This document shows, piece after piece, positions 51,930-62,363 of a DNA stretch of 64,000 nt. Both the position numbers and the translations under genes were made by a program. Under the pieces are notes generated by a model. The model saw nothing but the letters and a program-made list of their open reading frames with translations. It was not told the DNA's origin and made no database searches. Source of the DNA: Linnemannia hyalina (taxonomy: Eukaryota > Mortierellomycota > Mortierellomycetes > Mortierellales > Mortierellaceae); assembly GCA_019671135.1 (NCBI GenBank), contig JAHRHY010000008.1, positions 434,001 to 498,000 on the forward strand. The letters run 5' to 3'. How positions within the stretch are numbered: position 1 is the first letter of the stretch; each line of letters opens with the position of its first letter.

Positions 51930-52081
51930 AAACACAGAACCAACGAAAACAGAAAACAAAGGAGGTGCTCAAGTGTATGATCGTGTCTTGATCTCACCCT
52001 GTTTCGTGTTTGAAACCACCACTAGCAAATTATAGCGTTTCTTTTATTCCCTGTTTTTTTCAATGCGTGAAAAAAGATCTA

Positions 52082-53888
52082 TTATCTAGGTCGGCTTTCG
52101 AATCTACAGCGCTGCCTCAGCAACATCAGATTAACGGCGCTCAACCCAACCGCTTCCTCAAATACAGCATTCGTAGTAACAAAGGCAAACAGGTCCAGTT
52201 CCCCCACAACACTTGCACCACCGCAAGCTCCGGCTCCGTCTTCAACGTCGACCCATCGGACAGATCCAGTAACGAGATCCAACGTGCCCCGGTCTCCAAG
52301 CAACACAGACCGCCATACCAACCCACCCATGAATGAGTGCCTTGCGTGTCCATTCTTGAGATCCTACCCCTCCCTCTTCCGAATCTGAATCGCAGTTCCA
52401 AAGCCAGACCCCCAATTGCCCCATAGCAAGTTTCAAGCCACTGACCGTAGGATGAAAATGCAAACAACACTCTCCGTGTTCCAGGATATGTTTTATCGCT
52501 CCCAGTCTTTTCATCCTGAAGCCGTAACTGTGTCCTTGCGGCGTTAGTGGCGATCTGCGATCTTATCGGTGGGTAGGCCACCATCACGTCCTTGTACCGT
52601 CCGTCGGTCACAAGGCGCCCCTAGACTCACCTCCGTGCTCAGATCCCAGACTCGAACAGATCCTTCCTGGCTGCCGGACGACGAGATGGCGGACCGCGCT
52701 GGCGAGAAGTACACGCTGTTAACTCTGTGAAAATGACCAATAAAGACTCGGCTCAGCTCGCTGGATTCCAACTCCCACAACACCAACAGTCATGTCGTTT
52801 GCTGCCAGTCGCGATCCAGTGGCTACAAGGTGAGAAATGCGACAGTGTTTGATGATGATATCCTCGTGGGCCACAGAAGACCAGTATAAACAGACCTGTT
52901 GAGGTATTCTATAATGGGTTAGGTCAGTGTCCCTGTCGGTGGCAAATGTACAGTCCGTCGGGCGAATACGCGACACAGCTGGCGGATTTGGGGGGTCCGC
53001 ACGACAGTATTACATCTTGTTTGCTTGAGAAGATCGTAAAGTTGTCGCTTGAATTCCGGGTCCGCTTGGGCACGCTCAGCCAAGAACTGCACGATGGATT
53101 GCTCTGTGACAAGACTCCTCCTCGACAGCGGGTGGCCGACAATGAACGACTGGGCGGAGGTATTTTCTGTAGACCCTTGCGGAGCAAACTCATTGTCAAT
53201 GGCAGGCGGCGGACAGACTGCGCAAGAGTAAAGATACTCCAAGATGGATCGATGGACAAAACGGTACATGTTTCCGGATCGAACGAGCAGGCTGGCGTCA
53301 CGTAAAATACATGTGTCGAGGTCGGTATTGAAAAACGCTCTTTTCCATGAATTTTTGTCACGTCAGTGGTTGTATTCAACAAACAGGCTTGCTCTCCTGC
53401 TCCTGAAAGATCGCAGCTGCCAGGTCTGCTTGAAACTTGATCCCTCTCTCCTCGAACCCGTCATCCAGCAACTCGTCGATCATCCGCTGTTCGTCTCGAC
53501 TCAACTTCAGGTTCTGATTCCGTAGACGTCGTTTATTGACTCTCAGCCAGTGCTGAACAAAGCTGTCATAAAGCTGTACACGGTTGACGCGGACTCTTGA
53601 GAGATTATCTTTACTCTCGACAACTGCCGGCATGGCCCCCAAAGCCAGCGAGAGGAGGAATGGATTCTTGACCAGGCCTATAAGTCCGGGGATAGTCGTC
53701 AGCCTGTCCATGTAATCTTCCTTGGTCCAGGTCCATGGCTCGAGCGGAACATACTGTGCGACATACTCCTCAATCTGGTCCGTGGTGAATGGTGCAATGA
53801 CGAATTCCTTAAAGAGATCTGGCACCGAAAGGTCGTAGTGACTTCCTCCTTGGGGCTCAAAGCGATCCCGATAATTTTGGCCGAGATA
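52082..53888 (-). pseudogene. NACHT/WD40 STAND protein relic, 5' truncated
   Basis: On the minus strand the reading starts after an acceptor-like AG with YLGQNYRDRF and VPDLFKEFVIAPFTTDQIEE, the part of Mortierella NACHT proteins that follows the nucleotide-binding core; no P-loop is present. Then come NLSRVRVNRVQLYDSFVQHW, FFNTDLDTCILRDASLLVRS, MYRFVHRSILEYLYSCAV and RSLVTEQSIVQFLAERA. The pentapeptide linker seen in the relic at 5320-7836 is missing: the text passes almost directly to WD40-like SCVAYSPDGLYIATD. Remaining WD40 traces are NSVYFSPARSAISSSGSQEG and a tail with EAVGLSAVNLMLLRQR. Frame changes occur near 53380 (one extra T), near 53000, and repeatedly below 52800. A stop interrupts the segment before WKRAFF. 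It is probably inactive. It sits between two intact genes with no visible insertion-element ends. Confidence 0.8.
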
Positions 53889-54350
53889 CTAGAGTGTCGT
53901 CAGCCACATGAAATTACAATGGACCATGGGCGATATACGACAAATGACAGATACACTGGTACTTTGTCAACTTGAGCATTTGAGTTCTAGCAAGAGTTGT
54001 CTGCCTCAGGCTTCCTGAACGTAAACGCGTAGATTCATGAACCGACTTCGCCTTTTTTTTTTTTTAATCAAGTGTGAAAGCTGCTGCGAAAATTAGTGGC
54101 AAACCAGTAGGATCTACTTATGATCGCAAGGGCTGCGTTCTCCAGGTCTCCTCAAATGTCGTTGTCACAAAATTTGGGCGGACCTCCTCTTGTTCCTTTG
54201 GCGCATTCTGAACCGCGTTTCTTCATTCTCATTCTCATTCTCACTTCACTCACTCATCATCTTGCCTTACATTCCTTACATCCTCTACTCTCAAACACTC
54301 GCCATTGTCGCACACTCTATACTAGACAGCCCTACCTCGACTTTTTGTGA
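53889..54350. other. Promoter side of SEC5
   Basis: No gene is supported. AT-rich sequence with a T10 run near 54055 and CATTCTC-type pyrimidine-rich leader before the SEC5 start. The lost 5' part of the adjacent NACHT relic is not recognisable here. Confidence 0.5.
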
Positions 54351-57300
54351 ATGATGGGGTCGAATATTAGAGACATCCAGGACATTGAACGTACGTCTTT
54401 CTTAAAGCCAACTCGACAAGTTGTTCTCCTGCTGAAAAAGAATGAACATGCAGTCACCTCCACGTTCAGCAAAGAGGAAGAAGTAAACCCCCTTTTCAAA
54501 CTCACCTTCTTCTATCACCTCCTCTGACCTTATCAACGTAGTTCTTCGTCACTACCACTTGGACAAGACAAATCCTGATACATGGGTCGACGAAGAAGAC
54601 TTGCCTTCGTGGGTCCACGATGACGATATCAACACCGACCATGGAGGGCGAGTCACACCCCGTGAGAGGAGGACCAATTCTATCGACGGAGACTTTGCAC
54701 TGTCGGAGCAGACTGATATGCTGGGGCTAGTTAAGGGCAACGTCTTTGTGAGCAAGAACGTCCGCGGCGACAGTAAGTTCAAAGTGTGCTCTCTCTCTTT
54801 TCGAATGAGGATCAATGGCAACATGTATGGCTCCTGTATCTCACAGTATCATTTGCCTTCTATGTCAACCATAGCCAATTTGATTTCGTCTACACAAAAG
54901 AGCTTCAACCCCCAGCGATACCTGTACGCGGTTCATGCGGACACCTCTTACGATGACCTGTGCGTGGGTGTTGACAGACTAAAGGCATCAATTGACCAGC
55001 GATCGTCTGCCCTGAAGGTCCTTGTCCAGAATAATTTCGACCGCTTCGTTAGTGCCAAGAATGTCATCGACTGTAAGGGTTTTCATAGCATTGATTCTAA
55101 TGCTTGAAGAAATTTAGTAATGTTGTTCTGGGATGCCACGTATTGACCTTTTAGTTTGTGATACTGTTACTAGCTGTGTACGACGACATGAAGGAGAAAA
55201 CGCTGAACGAGACACAGGATTACGGAACACTTCGTCTCAACGCTATCCTTCGAGGTAAATTCGAGCTGAACAACAATATTTGGAAGCATGTCACTACGGC
55301 ATAGTTGAACCTAAGAACTCACCAGCATCACTTACATCCATAATGTAGAGTCGTATGGAAAGGCGCACGAGGTCATTAACCCAGTTCTAGAACGTCGTGA
55401 GAAGATCGACAAGCTACGATCGACAGTCGGGCTTTTGGAACCATATCGTCTGTTCTTCAACTTGCCCAACACATTGCTGGAGAGCATCAAGCAAGGAAAA
55501 TATCAGCTGGCGGCCAGGGATTATAACAAGGGTAAAGTGCTTTTGGCACAGGCATTCCCAGCGACTACACCATCAGTCGCAAGTGACACTGCGTCAACTC
55601 ATTCATCGACATTGATTGAGACCAAGCGACGCGTATTTGATAAGGTCTGGTCAGAGGTCGAGCGCATTGTTGCCAGGCTTCGGGCGGATCTCGAGTCGCA
55701 GTTGGAGGAGCCCTGGCGAGGAATGGAGGAGCACGAACGCAACATCAAGTACGTTCTTCATGCTAGTTGTTGCGCTTCAGATGTTATACATTCAACATCT
55801 CAGAGTCTCTAGGAAATGCGGAGCTAATCCAATTTTTCATCTTTTTTGCACAGGCTGCTTTTCGAATTAGATACCAAAACAGACCCTGTGTGGCACTGTC
55901 TGTCCAGCCAGTACCGCTGGATCAAGAAAATTATGTCCGAGTCCTTTGACGAGCAAGTCATCCTTGTTGAAGGTATAATTGTCACTATTGTAACCGTGGA
56001 TAATATTTCACTTTGGTGGCGTCTGAGCTAATGCTTCTTTGAATCTCATTTGTAGAACTTCGCAAGAGCGACGAGTACCAGCAGAGTCAGAATATTACCC
56101 TACATGGCCGCACAGCGCTATTCAAGCAGATCCTGGGAGCTGTCAACTCTAGTGAATTCGAAAACCAGTTTGGTAAGTAGGGACGTGGAGTCAGCTTGTG
56201 ATGATTTGCTTTGTCAGTTTTGTGATCCATTGTACTCACATCCGTCTTTTACATCTCGCTCCAATATCGCTTAGCCAAGGAACCGGAAGTGAAGTTGTTG
56301 GTGGCAATTCATACAGGAGTCAAGACACTGTCGGACCTCTTATTGCGCCTCTTACCTGATTTCTGGAAGTTGGCCGTTGCATTCATGGATGGCAAGATCC
56401 AAAAAGTACGTCTCAACTCTCTTTATTTTATTTTTTTTTGGTGTAAAAGATCTTACAAGCGAATCAGAGATCTGACGAGACACTTTACATGTTGCGTTGA
56501 TAGGTCCAGAAGAGACGCACGGTGGTGGACCCACAGCGTGTGTCACAGAGCATCGCCATGGTCAAGGACATCATCGAGCTGTACTCGAACGAGATGACTT
56601 CGATCTTGATTGACTCTTTGGTCGTGCAACGACCGGAAGAGGTGGACGATGAATACTTGCCCGGGGTCGAGAAGCCGGAGCCACGACGCGAGAGCGCAGT
56701 GGTTATGGCGGTGTTCCTGAGCAAGATCATCACGGAGGTTAGCAACTGTGTGAACGATATCAATGGACTCAGTTTGCGAGGAGGTGCTTTTATGACCCTT
56801 GTCGAGCTGATGCAGCGCTTGCGCTGGAAGTTTGTCAAGGTCATCTGCATGTCCTGGGGCGATGGTAGGTCAATTTTCTTTGTTTGTGCTTGATGTGTAC
56901 TTGGCATATCTTTTTACGAAACTCCCATTAACATCGTTCGCGTTCTTCAATAGATGCGAGGTTCTTTTACCAGCATGAGGATTGGACATTGCAGGCAGAG
57001 AACTCGCAAGTGACACTCTTTGTGGGACTCTTCTACAAGTTCCATGAGTTCTGCCTCCGATCAGCCTACAAGTACGCCAGTATCTGGACAGCGCCAACCG
57101 AGGAAGCTGTAGCCAACGACGACGTCCTGACCGTGGTTCCTGAGCAGTTTATTGAGAAGATCCGCGGCACCTTTTTGGATGCTCTGTACTCGTTCTTAGA
57201 TGGACTGGTTCACTTGGCGTTTGCGGATCCAGAGCAGCCTAACAATGGCGAGTCCTCCGGAACAAGGTTGTTGGAGAATTTGAATGGAGGTGGCAAGAAG

Positions 57301-58352
57301 GTCAAGACGATTGATATTACTCAGCTGGACTCGAGGATCTTGATCACGATTAGTAACTTGAGCGAGTTGCGGTCTGTTACGATCCCCAAGATGTTGACTG
57401 ATTTTGAGAAGACTTGCAGCATGTCCATTGCTGGCGATGGCAAGGTATGTGTTTGTGCTTTGTTATATTATGTTTTCCTATTTTCTTTTTTCATCGTTGT
57501 CATTCTCTTTTGCGTTTACTATTCGATTCATTTCTTCCTCCTGGACGAAATGCTGCTCTTTTGCTCTTCAACATGCCTGTATCGCTACTTCGCCTGAGCG
57601 CTAATCATGTCATGAATACGCTCTCCGAACAAATAGGCCCTGATTGACATTGTGGATCAACTGGATACGATCTTGTTTGACGATTTCATTAAGCGCAAGA
57701 CCGTTGTTGCGACACGATTGATTACGGATGGTATTCTCTACGGCGGCACGGACTGGTCTGCCTGCCCCAAGCCCACAGGTAAGAAAAAGCAAGGCAGTTT
57801 TTCTTTTCTTTCTATGTGTGTATTAGTCCTATGTGTGTCTCGCTCAAGTGTCCTTTGTCTCACACCACATCTTCTTTCTTGATATTAATCTCCTATACTC
57901 CTTGTCCTTTTACCGCACCTTGTACCTTTGGGGAACCGAACCATGGATATATAGGAGTGCATGCGTACATGTACGAGACATTGTTGTCATTAGTGGTTGT
58001 GCATGCCCAGATCTCCGAGATTGCACCCCCACTGGTGTTTAGGGCTTTGTCGGCGCTGTTGATTAACATTGCACAGGACTGTTTGAGATGCTTTCAGGAG
58101 GTGAAGCGGTTTGGGATGGGTGGGATGTTGCAGGTGACGCTGGATATGGAGTTGATGAACCACTCGTTGGTCCAGTACCAGAGTGCATCGTCGGATGAGA
58201 TCTTGCAGATGATTTATGAGGCCGTTGATAGGGCTTACCACCCAGAGGGAGGCGAAAACTTGCAGGTTGAGATGGCGGGTTTGAAGCGGATGCTCTCGGA
58301 GGCCAAGAGCTCGTGCTATGTCCAGTTCAAGTGCTTCAAGAAGGACAAGTAA
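54351..58352 (+). CDS. SEC5: Exocyst complex subunit SEC5 (EXOC2)
   Basis: Tethering-complex subunit for exocytosis at growing tips and septa. Twelve exons: 54351-54390, 54542-54772, 54875-55072, 55174-55254, 55349-55748, 55854-55972, 56056-56172, 56275-56405, 56504-56864, 56954-57444, 57637-57778 and 57955-58352. The CDS of 2709 nt gives 902 residues, the normal length for SEC5. The N-terminus has LLRHYHLDKTNPDTW and the conserved FNPQRYLYAVHADTSYDDL. It continues with coiled-coil sequence NNFDRFVSAKNVIDSVYDDM, then helical bundles (WHCLSSQYRWIKKIMSES; LLLRLLPDFWKLAVAFMDGK) and ends near SSCYVQFKCFKKDK. Two ATG codons stand in tandem at the start; either may be used. Introns are 82-192 nt, the normal size here, in contrast to several long introns in neighbouring genes. 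Exon 1 is only 40 nt and is the least certain part. Confidence 0.93.
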
Positions 58353-59010
58353 GATAGATGTATGGTTTAGAGATAGTCAGGGTGCACGGTTAATTGGGCT
58401 GCTTCTGTTCATTATGATTACTTTTCTAGGACCCTTCACTCCTGGTCTTCCCTGTCCCTTTCCTCCTATTCCCTCTGCGGGGGGTGAAAACATAACGAAG
58501 AGAAAATAAAAATCCTAAAATAGATCCCATCCAATCCATGGACTGAGCTGGCGATGATCCAAGGACAGGGACACAGAGCAGAGCAGCCAGAGCACACAAG
58601 GCAAAAACCCAATCACTGCCACTAAAGGTCACAGTCATGGCTACAAGGAACAGTAGTTATCTTTATATCCCCTCGTCGGCCTTTCTTCCTTCTTCTCCTC
58701 CACTCCTCCCCTCTCTCCCTTTCTTTCCATCCAGCATTTGTCTTCTTTTCTACCCTTGTTCCTTGTTCCTTGTAATGACCTTTTCTTCTGTACCACCTTG
58801 ATCAGCCTTTAATTCTTTTTTTTTCTTTTCATCATACTCCTCACTCACATACTTTACTTATTTTACCCTTTTTTCATCCAGCATACCCTTCTTTCCTTTC
58901 TTACATTCCATCACTCAAACACATACACACACACAACGTACCCATACACATATACAACCACAACCCCCTCTTAACACACACTCACACACAAAACTCACAC
59001 ACAGCACATA
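58353..59010. other. Intergenic, SEC5 3' flank and GT49 B promoter
   Basis: No gene is supported. The left part is the SEC5 3' flank. The right part is CT-rich and then ACACAC/CATACA-rich immediately before the GT49 B start, a typical leader for this genome. Confidence 0.5.
58505..58510 (+). terminator. Polyadenylation signal of SEC5
   Basis: AATAAA 152 nt past the SEC5 stop codon. Confidence 0.5.
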
Positions 59011-61827
59011 ATGGCAGTGGCGGTATCAGGCAACTTGTGTACCTGCCTCTTCCGGTACCTCGTCCTGGCCTTCTTGGCCTTCTCCGTCATCTTCTCGACT
59101 GCGTCCTTCCTATTCCCTAACCTCTCCTCTGAAGACTTCCGCAAGAATGCAGCTGGCCTGATTCAACGTGGAGCCGGCGCTGCTGGTGTCAGTCCTGGCG
59201 CACTCTCTTGGATCGACAACCAGTCGCCTACCTTTGAAATCGACTCCATTCACTACAGTAACCAGAAGTTGACCATTCAACCTGTTCATAAAGGTAAATC
59301 ATCTGTCGCCATCAATCTTCGCAAAGGAGTCTTGAACGATGATGCAATACAGGACGGACTCAAACGACTACTCGACGCTTCTGGATGAGATGGTAGTTGG
59401 TGCCACTGTGGTACCTGGACCGGATCTGGGGATGAAACTCGGTCTTCCCTTCTTTACTATTCCTTTTGGACCTAAAAGTGGTTTTTTTTGGAACCCGCTT
59501 ATCTAATTACTATCATCTTTTCTTCATGGGACCCCCACTCAATAGGCGATATTCAACAAGAAGGCGCCAGCCAACAAGCCGTCGATGAGGATTTTTATCT
59601 GTCAAAGGTCTACAGCACAGCAATGCAGCCCTCTAAAGTCATGCCCTACTATTTCAAGGCTGAGGGCGTCTTTGACAAAGAGGAGGTCACTATTACCACC
59701 CTTATCACCGAGAACAGGTAAATACAACTACGCCCAGTGAGGTCATCTCTATCTCTTTGCTACTCGCTCCACCCCCCCCTCTACCTCCCTGGCCCCTTGG
59801 CCCCTGGTTTTCTCGCCTTTTGCTCAAATCAGGATCAAGTTTTCTGCAAGAACAACAACTGCAGGATGGATGCAGTAAGAGAGAAAAAACCACACAACAC
59901 CAGAGACTGGACCGCACAGTAACTCTCCAAAAGAATATAGCACCGCCGATGGTTATGCAGGATACCCCAGGACCCACCCAACAAGGAGTTGGAGGGGGCG
60001 ATGGCAAGGAGGTATTTTGCTGCCTTCAGAGTTTATGGCATGGTGTGGTGCACTTGGACCTTTGAACCAGAAAAAAAGAAGGGCATCATTTAAGGGAACA
60101 AAGAGCAAAAAAAAGGGAGAAGACTTCAGGGATATGATGTCGTTATTGTGCGATTCAAATGTGGGTCCCGTATGAGAAAAAAAGTTGTGAGTGGCAGCAT
60201 CAAGGAAGTTGATTGGTGACACCCTATTCTCATTTTCCCTTGCAGAGAAAAAGAAGACTACTGCACTTCGTTTCCCGCTAGTGACTTAAACTATGACAGA
60301 ACCAGCTCTTTGTTCAGCTGGACAACCCTACCCCATTGTGTTTGAACGTCCCTTTGCCTTTTTTTTTTTTTGTTATCACTTCTTCTTGACCGTTGAGACG
60401 GTTGGGGATGGGCGGGGTAAACTGCTATTGTGCTCTATCCGCGCTTCATTCTTTGAGCATTAGGTCGTCTGTTACTTGTAAGGGAGGAGTAGGGAGCATT
60501 CAAAAAGAAAAAAGGACGGCTCTCAATTTTTTTTTGTTCTCTAGATTTCGAAAATACTTTAAATGCGTTTATTAATTTCATGGGGGGCGAAAGGCACCAT
60601 TGGGCTGATCGCGGGAAATAACAAGGGTTGTGATCTAATTGCTCACATGCCCCTGTTGAAAAACAACAACAAACAGAAGCGTCTTATCATTATGGTGTAC
60701 ATTCACCTTTACTTACGTACTCTCTTTTTACCAACCGTTGAACAATATAGATTCGGAGTGTTCAAGAAGCTGGTTCGCAACTACAGGGGTCCCATCTCGG
60801 TATCGATCTGGATCAGGGATGACGAATACAAGGATCAGCACTTCACCGCACTTCACGAGTTGTACGAGTCCGAACCTTTGTTGAGACAATACGTCGACTT
60901 CCATGTCGTTGTGGATCGGTTCGATTTCCAGCTCAACATGTGGAGAAACGTTGCTCGTCTTTTCGCCAGGACCGACTACTTCATGTTGCTCGATGTCGAC
61001 TTTCATATCTGTACCAACCTCCGTCAGCATTTGAAGGAGAGCCCCCAGGCTCGGGAGTTGCTCCGTCAGGGTGCAGCCTTGGTCTTGCCCGCCTTTGAGT
61101 ACACCAACGAGGAGGATGGTGTTGATTCGGCTACTTTCCCTGTTATCAAGGCAGAGGTTGAGAAGCAGGTCAAGGACAAGAAGTTGATTGCCTTCCACGC
61201 AGCAAAGTTCGTCCCTGGACATGGAGCATCCAACTACCCCAAGTGGTATGCGACCAACGACATCTACCAGGTCACTGAGTTCAACTACAAGTATGAGCCC
61301 TATGTCATCCTTAAGAAGGAGGGTACTCCTTGGTGCGACGAGCGCTTCGTCGGCTACGGAGCCAACAAAGCCGTAAGTAACCTCTTCTCAATTGCCTCAT
61401 GCTCTTTCTTTGTTGGACATTTCAGTGAAACCCGACTTTTTTTGTTCAAAAGTACTCACACTTTTTTTTTTCTTTTTCTATATTTCTCTTTAATGACTTA
61501 CAGGCCTGCTTGTACGAGATCTACATCTCCGGAATCGACTACTACGTCCTCCCCAACGACTTCCTCATCCACCAGTCCCACGCCTACCCCGAATCCAAGC
61601 GTTCCGGTGGCCGCAAACTCAACGCAGAACTCTACGCCGCCTTCCGGGATGAGTTGTGTTTCCGGTACGCCAAAGCAATGTACTTTGCTAACGAACTCAA
61701 TACCCCCAAGGCCCGCAACATGCGCACCCAGTGCTCGTCCCTCAAGGGCTTTGATGCCGCCCTCAAGGCCTTCCCTCAGATGTGGAAGACCCTTCCACCC
61801 AGGGATGCTGCTGCTGGCACCAAGTAA
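59011..61827 (+). CDS. GT49 (LARGE/B4GAT1-like) glycosyltransferase B
   Basis: Paralog of the gene at 31927-33884, 466 residues, probably a Golgi type II membrane enzyme. Exons are 59011-59293, 59546-59717, 60751-61372 and 61504-61827, 1401 nt in frame. A signal anchor lies at about residues 13-35 (LFRYLVLAFLAFSVIFSTA). The catalytic domain shares STAMQPSKVMPYYFKAEGVF, VTITTLITENR and FKKLVRNYRGPISVSIWIRD with paralog A. D233-V-D235 is the metal-binding motif in LLDVDFHICTNL. Also shared are ALVLPAFEY, EGTPWCDERFVGYGANKA and SGIDYYVLPNDFLIHQSHAY. The last intron falls after GYGANKA in phase 0 in both paralogs. The intron inside the DxD of paralog A is absent here, and an intron of 1033 nt sits after ENR instead. 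The sugar substrate is unknown. It converges on the OGT gene. Confidence 0.9.
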
Positions 61828-62363
61828 TATTTATGATCCAACATATTTTTGTAGTACATAGGATTGATGAAGGGAAACAACAACAACAAAAAAAAAACAA
61901 CGATCAACCAACAAACACCAACCCATACATAGACAAAAAGGTGCCGTATTCGGTATTCGAGCATAATTAAAAGAAAAAAACATTTGCTTTTTGAATCATT
62001 TAATCATGGGGCGTGTAGTGTATTCATGATAAAAATGGAAGGATTCTTTTTTTTTCTTAGCGTCTCATCTCTTACCTCTTCACTCAGGTCCGACGTCAAC
62101 AGGTAAGCACGACTTTTTGTGCCCCACCCCCTGAGTTAAAAAAGCATTTTACGAAACAAGTAAAACAACCAAAACAAAAAAAAAAAGCAAACGAAAATTA
62201 TTGATCACTTTCCTATTCATCCTTCTCTCGCATCATGATTCTTTATCTCTTTTTCTTTTTTGTGTGTTGGAGGAGGGGGGGGGTTTGTATGTTGTGCTTT
62301 TGTATCTCTCTCTCTCTCTCTCTCTCTCGCTCTCTTTCTCTCTCGCAATGAGCTTTCAAGATA
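61828..62363. other. Gap between converging genes
   Basis: A- and T-rich 3' flanks with a (CT)n array at 62304-62345 directly beside the OGT stop codon. No gene is supported. Confidence 0.55.
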
